Both the position numbers and the translations under genes were made by a program. From Nocardia higoensis (GTDB lineage: Bacteria; Actinomycetota; Actinomycetes; Mycobacteriales; Mycobacteriaceae), in NCBI RefSeq assembly GCF_015477835.1, contig NZ_JADLQN010000004.1:62001-126000 (forward strand): a stretch of 64,000 nucleotides of DNA, in the 5' to 3' direction. Under the pieces are notes generated by a model that was not told the DNA's origin, searched no databases, and saw only the letters and a program-made list of their open reading frames with translations. Of this stretch, positions 9,937 through 17,362 are shown piece by piece; positions within the stretch are counted from its first letter, which is position 1, and each line of letters begins with the position of its first letter.

Positions 9937-10830
9937 GTGACTGAGAGCAGTAGCGTCGGCGCCGGGGCGGAACCCGGCGTCGACCTCACAAGGAAACAGC
10001 CACATTCCCGGCGCTCGCCGAAGACGTGGTTGCAGGTGAGCGGCTCGGTCGGCCCGCTGGGAATCGCCACCGCGGTGTTGTGGCTGAGCATCATCGTGCT
10101 GCTGCCGCTCGCCGCGCTCACCGTGACCTCGTTCGAGGACGGATGGGCCGGATTCTGGGAGGCGGTCACCGCGCCCGCCGCCCTCGACTCGCTGCGGATC
10201 ACCGTGAGTGTGTCGGTGGTGGTGGCGCTGATCAACGTCGTGATGGGCACCCTGATCGCCTGGGTGCTCGTCCGCGACGAGTTCCCCGGCAAGGGCGTGG
10301 TCAACGCGCTGATCGACCTGCCGTTCGCGCTGCCGACGATCGTGGCCAGCATCGTGCTGCTCTCGCTCTACGGTCCGCAGAGCCCGGTGAACATCCACCT
10401 GAACGCCACCCAGCCGGGTCTGGTGGTCGCGCTGGCGTTCGTGACGCTGCCCTTCGTGGTGCGTTCGGTGCAGCCGGTGCTGATCGAGGCCGATCGTGAG
10501 GTGGAGCAGGCGGCGCTGTCGCTCGGCGCGAGCAATTGGGTGACCTTCCGCCGGATCGTGCTGCCCGCGCTGACCCCGGCGATCATCAGCGGCGGCGGCC
10601 TGGCCTTCGCCCGCGCCATCGGTGAGTACGGCTCGGTGGTGCTGATCGGCGGCGCGATTCCGCGCGAGACGGAGGTGGCTTCGCAGTACATCCAGAAGCA
10701 GATCGAGATCGACCGGCCGGTCAATGCCGCCGCGGTGTCGGTGGCCCTGCTGCTGATCGCCTTCGTGACGCTGCTCGTGCTGCGCTTCCTGGCCGATCGC
10801 TCCGCGCGCAAGGAACAGGCGGCCCGATGA
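9937..10830 (+). CDS. cysT: Sulfate ABC transporter permease CysT
   Basis: The 297-residue inner-membrane subunit forms the sulfate channel with CysW. About six hydrophobic helices are visible after a ~30-residue charged N-terminus; the binding-protein-dependent permease loop that docks on CysA is EVEQAALSLGASNWVTFRRI followed by VLPALTPAIISG. GTG 9937 is used, preceded by CTGGAGC. The stop overlaps the cysW ATG by four bases (ATGA), indicating coupled translation and equal stoichiometry. Confidence 0.95.
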   Translation: MTESSSVGAGAEPGVDLTRKQPHSRRSPKTWLQVSGSVGPLGIATAVLWLSIIVLLPLAALTVTSFEDGWAGFWEAVTAPAALDSLRITVSVSVVVALINVVMGTLIAWVLVRDEFPGKGVVNALIDLPFALPTIVASIVLLSLYGPQSPVNIHLNATQPGLVVALAFVTLPFVVRSVQPVLIEADREVEQAALSLGASNWVTFRRIVLPALTPAIISGGGLAFARAIGEYGSVVLIGGAIPRETEVASQYIQKQIEIDRPVNAAAVSVALLLIAFVTLLVLRFLADRSARKEQAAR

Positions 10831-11633
10831 AACCGACCCCGTTGATCCGCCTGTCCTTGCGGACGGTCGCACTGGCCTACCTGTTCGTGCTGCTGGTGCT
10901 GCCGCTGATCATCATCTTGTGGCGCACCTTCGAAAACGGCATCGGCGCGTTCATCGACTCGATCACCACGCCCGCGGCCATTTCGGCGTTCCAGCTCTCG
11001 CTGCTGATCGTGGCCATCGTGGTGCCGGTGAACGTGGTGTTCGGCGTGATCACCGCCCTCGCGCTGGTGCGCGGGCGGTTCCCCGGGCGCAATCTCGTAC
11101 AGGGCATCGTCGATCTGCCGTTCGCGGTGTCGCCGGTCGTCGTCGGCGTCGCCCTCATCCTGCTGTGGGGTGCGGGTGGCTGGTTGGGTGGGCTGGAGGA
11201 CCTGGGATTCAAGGTCATCTTCAGCTTGCCCGGCATGGTCATCGCGACCATCTTCGTGACCCTGCCGTTCGTGGTGCGCGAGGTCGAACCGGTGCTGCAC
11301 GAGATCGGCGACGACCAGGAGCAGGCGGCCGCGACACTGGGCGCCTCCAAGTGGCAGACGTTCTGGCGGATCACGCTGCCCGCGATCCGCTGGGGCCTGA
11401 CCTACGGCGTCGTGCTCACCGTCGCCCGTGCGCTCGGCGAATTCGGCGCGGTGATCATGGTGTCCTCGGCGTTGCCCGGCCAGTCGCTCACGCTGACCCT
11501 GCTGGTGCACAGCCGCTACATCAACGACCACAACACCTTCGGCGCGTACAGCGCCGCCACCCTGTTGATGGGTATCGCCCTGGTGGTTCTGCTGCTGATG
11601 ACCGTTCTCGAACGCAAGCGGGAGGCCAAGTGA
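10827..11633 (+). CDS. cysW: Sulfate ABC transporter permease CysW
   Basis: A 268-residue integral membrane subunit, the partner of CysT. Six hydrophobic segments are visible, and the EAA-type loop reads EQAAATLGASKWQTFWRITL, the contact site for the ATPase. The start ATG overlaps the cysT stop. The ATPase gene begins 49 nt after the stop, in the same operon. Confidence 0.95.
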   Translation: MKPTPLIRLSLRTVALAYLFVLLVLPLIIILWRTFENGIGAFIDSITTPAAISAFQLSLLIVAIVVPVNVVFGVITALALVRGRFPGRNLVQGIVDLPFAVSPVVVGVALILLWGAGGWLGGLEDLGFKVIFSLPGMVIATIFVTLPFVVREVEPVLHEIGDDQEQAAATLGASKWQTFWRITLPAIRWGLTYGVVLTVARALGEFGAVIMVSSALPGQSLTLTLLVHSRYINDHNTFGAYSAATLLMGIALVVLLLMTVLERKREAK

Positions 11634-11682
11634 CCACCCGCGCAGAAGGTACATCCTTGATCGCCCGTGCCGGAGGCAAGAA

Positions 11683-13047
11683 ATGATCACCGTGACCAAC
11701 GCCCGCAAGAACTACGGCAGCTTCGCCGCGCTCGACGACGTCACCATCGACATCCCCTCCGGCGAACTGACCGCGCTGCTCGGCCCGTCCGGCTCCGGCA
11801 AGTCGACCTTGCTGCGCTCCATCGCCGGCCTCGAGTCGCTCGACGACGGCGTCGTGGTGATCGCGGGCAAGGACGTGACGCGGGTGGCGCCGCAGAAGCG
11901 CGACATCGGCTTCGTCTTCCAGCACTACGCCGCGTTCAAGCACATGACGGTGCGCGACAACGTGGCCTTCGGCCTGAAGATCCGGAAACGGCCCAAAGCC
12001 GAGATCGCCAAGCGGGTCGACGAGTTGCTCGGCATCGTCGGTCTCGACGGCTTCCAGCACCGCTATCCGGCGCAACTGTCCGGCGGACAGCGTCAGCGCA
12101 TGGCGCTGGCCCGCGCCCTGGCGGTCGACCCGCAGGTGCTGCTACTGGACGAGCCCTTCGGCGCGCTCGACGCCAAGGTCCGCGCGGACCTGCGCACCTG
12201 GCTGCGCAGACTGCACGAGGAAGTGCACGTCACCACCGTGCTCGTCACCCACGACCAGGAGGAGGCGCTCGACGTCGCCGACCGGATCGCGGTGATGAAC
12301 AAGGGCCGGATCGAACAGATCGGTAGCCCCGAGGACGTCTACGACCGGCCCGCCAACGAGTTCGTCATGTCCTTCCTCGGCGATGTCGCCAAGCTCAACG
12401 GTCACATGGTGCGTCCCCACGACATCCGGGTGGGCCGTGACCCCGGCATGGCGCTGGCCGCGCACGAGGGCACGGCGGAATCGGCGGGCGTCACCCGCGC
12501 CACCGTGGATCGCGTGGTCCATCTGGGCTTCCAGGTGCGCGTCGAGATGCGCAACGCCGCCACGGGCGACCTGTTCTCCGCCCAGGTGACCCGCGGTGAC
12601 GCCGAGGCGCTGCGGCTGAGCGAGGGCGAGACCGTCTTCGCGCGCGCCACCCGGATTCCGGAGCTGCCCGGTGGCCTTGTCCCGGTCGAGATCTCCTCCG
12701 CCGATTCCGCGCCGGTCGGGCAGGCGGCCGCCGAGGCCGAGTCCGCCGAACCCACGGTGACCGAGCCCGACCCGGAACTGGCAGCCGACTCCGGGGCTGC
12801 CGAGCCTTCCGCCGAGCCGGCAGCTTCCCCTGCTGTGTCCGCCACGGGTGTCCCGTCCGCCGGGACGCCCGAAACCGTCGGGGCTGCCGAAACCGCCGAG
12901 GCGGCGGGGGCTACCGGGGCTGCCGAAACCAGCGGGCCTGCCGGGGCCGCCGAAAGTGCCGGAGACGACGCGGCCGTCCAGACCGCCGGGACCGAGCAGA
13001 AGGACGCGTCCGCCGCCCGCGAAACCGGCGCGCGCACAACCGGATAG
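11683..13047 (+). CDS. cysA: Sulfate ABC transporter ATP-binding protein CysA, with long acidic tail
   Basis: The ATPase that energises sulfate import. Walker A GPSGSGKST (residues ~37–45), Q-loop FVFQHYAAF, signature LSGGQRQR, Walker B LLLDEPFGALD and the H-loop VTHDQEEALD are all intact. A regulatory beta domain (HMVRPHDIRVG onward) follows at ~245–345. The last ~110 residues are an unusual Ala/Glu/Pro/Thr-rich low-complexity extension (repeats such as AAETAEAAGATGAAETSG), making the protein 454 residues against ~350 in typical CysA. ATG 11683 has AGGCAAGAA upstream. It is the last gene of the operon. Confidence 0.95.
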   Translation: MITVTNARKNYGSFAALDDVTIDIPSGELTALLGPSGSGKSTLLRSIAGLESLDDGVVVIAGKDVTRVAPQKRDIGFVFQHYAAFKHMTVRDNVAFGLKIRKRPKAEIAKRVDELLGIVGLDGFQHRYPAQLSGGQRQRMALARALAVDPQVLLLDEPFGALDAKVRADLRTWLRRLHEEVHVTTVLVTHDQEEALDVADRIAVMNKGRIEQIGSPEDVYDRPANEFVMSFLGDVAKLNGHMVRPHDIRVGRDPGMALAAHEGTAESAGVTRATVDRVVHLGFQVRVEMRNAATGDLFSAQVTRGDAEALRLSEGETVFARATRIPELPGGLVPVEISSADSAPVGQAAAEAESAEPTVTEPDPELAADSGAAEPSAEPAASPAVSATGVPSAGTPETVGAAETAEAAGATGAAETSGPAGAAESAGDDAAVQTAGTEQKDASAARETGARTTG

Positions 13048-13070
13048 CTCCGGAACGCGCGTGACAGCGT

Positions 13071-13847
13071 TCAGCGTGCGGTGAAGCCGCCGTCGATCGC
13101 GAGCGCCGCGCCCGTGACGAAACCCGCTTCGCGACTGAGCAGATACGCGCAGAACGAGGCGATTTCGTCCGGCGCGGCGATCCGGCCGATCGGGTGCAGC
13201 GCGGTGACCGCCGCCTCGCCCTCGGGGGTGGCGCCCATGGACGCGCGGAACGCCGGAGTGTCCACCGCGCCGGACACCAGCGCATTGACCCGCACGCCCC
13301 GGTCCGCGGCTTCCAGCGCGACGGCCCTGGTCAGCCCGACCACCCCGTGCTTGGCGGCCACGTACGGCGCCACCGATCCCATCCCGACCACACCGAGGTT
13401 CGAGGCGTTGTTGAGGATCGCGCCACCGCCCGACGCGGCGAGCGCGGGCACCTGGTGGCGCAGGCCGTAGAACACGGCCGTGAGGTTGAGTTCCAGATCG
13501 GCGCGCCAGCCCGCCTCGTCGATCTCCTCCACCGGCCCGGCCGAACGCACCGCTCCCGCATTGTTGAACGCGATGTCCAAGCGTCCGTACTCGACCACGG
13601 CGGCCTCGGTCAGCCGGGCCACATCACTCTCCACCGTGACATCGGTCGGGACGAACAGCGCCCGCCCACCCGCCGCCCGGATCTCCTCGGCGACCTGCTC
13701 ACCGGCGTCTTTGCCGCGCGAACCCAGAACCACCGCGGCGCCCTCGGCGGCCAGTCGCAATGCCACCGCCCTGCCCACTCCCGAACTCGCACCCGTGATC
13801 ACCGCGACCTGCTCCGCGAAACGTGCCGACATCGCTGTCTCGTTCAT
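13071..13847 (-). CDS. Short-chain dehydrogenase/reductase
   Basis: A 258-residue classical SDR. The NAD(P)-binding TGASSGVG (near residue 18), the NNAG motif, a catalytic Ser in the LNNASNLG strand and the YVAAK dyad (Tyr/Lys) are present, so it should be an active oxidoreductase. A Ser-Arg after the second beta strand (GSRGKD) suggests NADP(H) preference. The substrate is not evident. It is convergent with cysA (23 nt apart), divergent from the AurF-type oxygenase across a ~350-nt gap, and not clearly in an operon. Confidence 0.9.
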   Translation of the reverse strand: MNETAMSARFAEQVAVITGASSGVGRAVALRLAAEGAAVVLGSRGKDAGEQVAEEIRAAGGRALFVPTDVTVESDVARLTEAAVVEYGRLDIAFNNAGAVRSAGPVEEIDEAGWRADLELNLTAVFYGLRHQVPALAASGGGAILNNASNLGVVGMGSVAPYVAAKHGVVGLTRAVALEAADRGVRVNALVSGAVDTPAFRASMGATPEGEAAVTALHPIGRIAAPDEIASFCAYLLSREAGFVTGAALAIDGGFTAR

Positions 13848-14138
13848 CCGTCTCCACTTCCCCTCTCGTGACCGCTGTTTCGGTCTCGGCGTGTGCGTTG
13901 CCGCCGTACTCAGTCAAGCGATCGAGCGCGGGTAGTGCTGGCGGCATTCGGACGCGGTACTTGATGTGTCATCGATCATGAGTCCGCGAAACTGGAGCGG
14001 AACTTCGCGGCGGGATAAATGAGACTGCGAGTTCTGGGTATCCGAGGAAAACCGGTCTCCCTGGACTGTCGGCCGATCTTGCAGGCCGTCCGTTTCCGCT
14101 GGTAGATACTGGTTTCTCGGCCGCTCGGACAGCGGGGG
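13848..14138. other. Intergenic stretch between SDR and diiron oxygenase genes
   Basis: About 290 bases, less GC-rich than its surroundings, without a convincing ORF on either strand. The right part leads into the promoter and palindrome of the oxygenase gene; the left part should carry the SDR promoter, which I could not place with confidence. Confidence 0.5.
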
Positions 14139-14179
14139 TTGACCTACTCGGCAGTAGCTGTAACTATTGGAAACAGTTA
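14139..14179 (+). promoter_or_regulatory. Promoter and inverted-repeat operator of the AurF-type oxygenase gene
   Basis: TTGACC (14139–14144) is a good -35 box; a -10-like AACTAT lies 17 nt further on and is embedded in the inverted repeat TAACT-N9-AGTTA (14161–14179), about 7 of 9 positions symmetrical per arm. A dyad overlapping the -10 region is the usual arrangement for repression, for example by a TetR-family protein. The ribosome binding site AGGAGAGG comes ~20 nt later. Confidence 0.55.
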
Positions 14180-14200
14180 ATCGGCACCCGAGGAGAGGCA

Positions 14201-15214
14201 GTGACGATGATGTCGAAAGCCGCGACGACCGATATCGACCCGGATCTCGCGAAGGCGCAGGAGTACGCGGCCAAGCTGCTGCTGCTGTCCGAGGGTTCGG
14301 TGAACCGGCACTTCGACCCCTTCGAAGACATCGACTGGGACAACCCCGATTTCGCCGCGACGGCGGGCGAACATCGCTGGGTCCTGCCGGTCTCGGCCGA
14401 TCCGCTCGGCCGCCATCCGTGGTATCAGGCGCTGCCGGAGGCCAGGAAGATCGAGCTCGGCAAGTACCGCCAGGCCAATATCGCCAAAGTAGGCCTGCAG
14501 TTCGAGTCGATCCTCATCAGCGGCATGGTCACGCACAACTTCGGCCTGCCCAACGGCTCGCCGGAGTTCCGCTACTGCTCCCACGAGATGATCGAGGAGC
14601 ACAACCACACTCTGATGTTCCAGGAGATGGTCAATCGCATCGGCATCGACGTGCCGGGGATGGGCCCGCTGGTCAGCAAGTTCAAGTACATCGCCGCGCC
14701 GGTCGCCGCGCTCGCGCCGAACCTGTTCTTCATGGCCGTGCTCGCCGGTGAGGAGCCGATCGACCACATCCAGAAGCAGATCCTGCGCTCCGGCGAAGAG
14801 GTGCACCCGATCATGCTCGGCGTCATGTCGATCCATGTCGCGGAGGAAGCCAGGCACATCTCCTTCGCGCACGAGTTCCTGAGCAACCACGTCCCCGGAA
14901 CCGGACGGGTCAACAAGTTCGTACTCTCGCTGGCCATGCCGACGATCATGTTCATCCTCGGTCGTTCCATCGCCACTCCGCCGAAATCGTTCTTCCGTGA
15001 GTTCGACATCCCGGAGCAGGTGCGCAAGGAGCTGTTCTACGGCTCGAAGGAAGCCAAGCAGACCTTCAGCGACTACTTCGTGGACGTCCGCGCGCTGGCC
15101 GAGAATCTGGGTCTGATGAACCCGATCGCGAAGCGGGTCTGGAAGCTCCTGGGGATCGACGGCCCGGCAAGCCGCTACCGGTCCGAGCCGTTGCGCCTGG
15201 CCAAAGCCGGCTGA
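14201..15214 (+). CDS. AurF-family diiron oxygenase
   Basis: A 337-residue ferritin-like diiron protein of the AurF (p-aminobenzoate N-oxygenase) family, which oxidises amines or related substrates with O2 and two electrons. Probable iron ligands are in FESILI, SHEMIEEHNHT, EEPIDH and HVAEEARHISFAHEF. The last ~90 residues carry hydrophobic helices (LAMPTIMFILGRSI). GTG 14201 is used with AGGAGAGG in front; ATG 14207 is also possible. FprB follows after 15 nt and is the obvious electron supply. The substrate is unknown; N-oxygenation is the family's known chemistry, not shown here. Confidence 0.85.
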   Translation: MTMMSKAATTDIDPDLAKAQEYAAKLLLLSEGSVNRHFDPFEDIDWDNPDFAATAGEHRWVLPVSADPLGRHPWYQALPEARKIELGKYRQANIAKVGLQFESILISGMVTHNFGLPNGSPEFRYCSHEMIEEHNHTLMFQEMVNRIGIDVPGMGPLVSKFKYIAAPVAALAPNLFFMAVLAGEEPIDHIQKQILRSGEEVHPIMLGVMSIHVAEEARHISFAHEFLSNHVPGTGRVNKFVLSLAMPTIMFILGRSIATPPKSFFREFDIPEQVRKELFYGSKEAKQTFSDYFVDVRALAENLGLMNPIAKRVWKLLGIDGPASRYRSEPLRLAKAG

Positions 15215-15229
15215 GCGGCGGTCCGATCG

Positions 15230-16819
15230 ATGCCTTACGTCGTCACCCAATCCTGTTGCAGTGACGCCTCGTGCGTCTACGCGTGCCCGGTCAACTGCAT
15301 CCATCCCACCCCCGACGAGCCGGACTTCGCCACCGCGGAGATGCTCTACGTCGACCCCGAAGCGTGTGTGGACTGCGGCGCCTGCGCCACGGCCTGCCCC
15401 GTCGACGCCATCACCTCGGTGAAGAAGCTGACGGGCGAACAACTTCCGTTCGTCGAGATCAACGCGGCGTTCTATCGCCAGGAGCGTCCGCGTCCGTTGC
15501 TGGCGCGGCCGGTGCCCGCCCCCGAGATCGACACCGCGCGGGGTCCGTTGCGGGTGGCGATCGTCGGCTCGGGCCCATCGGCCATGTACGCCGCCGACGA
15601 ACTGCTCACCCAGCCGGACGTCTCGGTCACCGTCTTCGATCGGCTGACGGTGCCCTATGGGCTGGCGCGCTTCGGCGTCGCCCCCGATCACCCGAGGACC
15701 CGTCAGGTGAGCAGGCTCTTCGACGTGATGTCCGCACAGCCCGGATTCGGCTCGTATCTCGATGTCGAGGTGGGCGAGCATATTTCGCACCGGGAACTGC
15801 TCGACCACTTCCACGCGGTGATCTACGCGGTCGGCGCGTCCTCGGATCGCAAGCTCGGGATTCCGGGAGAGGGGCTGCCGGGCAATGTCTCGGCCACCGA
15901 CATCGTCGCCTGGTACAACGGCCATCCCGACCACGCGGGCGACCTCGTCGACCTGACGCACCGCAGGGCGGTGATCGTCGGGAACGGCAATGTGGCCCTG
16001 GACGTGGCCCGCGTGCTGACCAGCGATCCGGACACCCTCGCGGGCACCGATATCGCGCCTTACGCGCTGTCGGCCCTGCGGCAGAGCGAGATCGAGGAAG
16101 TCGTGGTGCTCGGCAGGCGCGGTCCTGCCGAATCCGCGTTCACGGTGCCGGAATTCGTCGGCCTGCTCGGCGCCGATGTCGACATCGTGGTCGAGGGTGA
16201 ACTACCCGAGGTCGTCCCCGGCCTGCCCTTCGAGACCGAGCAGAAGCTGCGCCTGCTGCACCAGGTCGCGGATCGCCGGGTCGGCGGGCGCAAGCGGATC
16301 GTGTTCCGCTACCTGGGCGCACCTGTACGGGTGCTCGGCACCGACCACGTGACCGGCCTCGAGATCGTCCGCACGGCATTGAGCACGGACGCCGAAGGGC
16401 GCGTGGTCGCGACACCCACCGGCGACATCGAGCAGATCGACGCCGGACTCGTCCTGACCTCCGTCGGCTACCGAGGGGTGCCGACGCCGGGACTGCCGTT
16501 CGACGAGCGCGCGGGGGTCGTCCCGAACCGGGAAGGCCGCGTCCTCGAAGGTGATACAGCCTTGCCGGGGACGTATGTGACCGGCTGGATCAAGCGCGGG
16601 CCGACCGGCTTCATCGGCACCAACAAGTCCTGCGCGCAGCAGACGGTGCAGCGGCTCGCCCAGGATGTCAACGCGGGTCTACTGGCCGAACCCCGCTACG
16701 GCGCCGAAGAATTCGACCGGTTGGTGCGTGCGCGCAGGCCGGGTGCGCGGGCCGGAGGCGCGGCCGCGCGGCGCGCCGGGGAGACCGGGTCGCTGCGGCG
16801 GCTGCTGGCCAGGCTCTGA
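15230..16819 (+). CDS. fprB: Ferredoxin–NADP+ reductase with N-terminal ferredoxin domain (FprB type)
   Basis: The 529-residue protein fuses a two-cluster ferredoxin (residues ~1–75; CCSDASCVYACPVNC and CVDCGACATACP) to an adrenodoxin-reductase-like flavoprotein (FAD motif VGSGPSAMYAADEL near residue 107, NADP motif VGNGNVALDVARVL near 250, and GWIKRGPTGFIGTNK near 445). It moves electrons between NADPH and ferredoxin-dependent enzymes; the tight spacing to the diiron oxygenase suggests that enzyme is the acceptor. The C-terminus is Arg/Ala-rich. A strong inverted repeat lies 42 nt after the stop. Confidence 0.93.
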   Translation: MPYVVTQSCCSDASCVYACPVNCIHPTPDEPDFATAEMLYVDPEACVDCGACATACPVDAITSVKKLTGEQLPFVEINAAFYRQERPRPLLARPVPAPEIDTARGPLRVAIVGSGPSAMYAADELLTQPDVSVTVFDRLTVPYGLARFGVAPDHPRTRQVSRLFDVMSAQPGFGSYLDVEVGEHISHRELLDHFHAVIYAVGASSDRKLGIPGEGLPGNVSATDIVAWYNGHPDHAGDLVDLTHRRAVIVGNGNVALDVARVLTSDPDTLAGTDIAPYALSALRQSEIEEVVVLGRRGPAESAFTVPEFVGLLGADVDIVVEGELPEVVPGLPFETEQKLRLLHQVADRRVGGRKRIVFRYLGAPVRVLGTDHVTGLEIVRTALSTDAEGRVVATPTGDIEQIDAGLVLTSVGYRGVPTPGLPFDERAGVVPNREGRVLEGDTALPGTYVTGWIKRGPTGFIGTNKSCAQQTVQRLAQDVNAGLLAEPRYGAEEFDRLVRARRPGARAGGAAARRAGETGSLRRLLARL

Positions 16820-16860
16820 ACCGCTCGTCGGGTGTGAACCCGTCGTCGGTGATATCGCGT

Positions 16861-16899
16861 ACGAACGGGCGGACGAGGTCGCCTCGTCCGCCCGTTCGT
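16861..16899 (+). terminator. Perfect 18-bp hairpin, probable terminator after fprB
   Basis: ACGAACGGGCGGACGAGG (16861–16878) is followed by a 3-nt loop and its exact reverse complement (16882–16899). There is no U-tract, as is common in high-GC actinobacteria. It sits 42 nt after the fprB stop and should end the oxygenase–fprB transcript. Confidence 0.75.
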
Positions 16900-17362
16900 C
16901 TCCGAATCCTCGGTTGCCGAAAGGTTGTGGCTTCGGCCCGCGTGTCCGCGGCCTCGGCTCGTGGTCGTCGCGCCGTCCGGCCCGAATGCGTGGAGAACCG
17001 TCGGCGGCGAACAGGTGGCAATGAGTGCCCGGATTGCACTCTCGCGCATGCCGGATCTTTGCCGGTCCGATGTGGCGGCGGCCCGGGGGGACCCTTTCCG
17101 TCGGCCCGGGTGATCGCTGTGAAGTAGCGGAAAGGGGCTGCCTGCAGCGTGATTCCGGTGTCGAGGGTGCTTGATGCTGGAGTCCGTCGGATTGTCCTGC
17201 GGTTTTGTCGTGGATGCCTCCCGGATGCGTGACGATTGATGCGGATACGTCATCACCGCCGCATCCGATCGGTTAGCCTGTTCGTGCTGTTTGGAAGACG
17301 ACCGCGGCCACACGGTTCGACTGTGTGCTGGACGTGGTCTCGGTGCGTTGACGGGATGGCGA
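16900..17362. other. Intergenic stretch upstream of the Hsp70-like gene
   Basis: About 460 bases between the hairpin and the Hsp70-like start, with no ORF I would support. Near the right end is an inverted repeat GATGCGG…CCGCATC (around 17235–17265) followed by a -10-like TTAGCCT, a plausible regulated promoter for the next gene. Confidence 0.4.
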
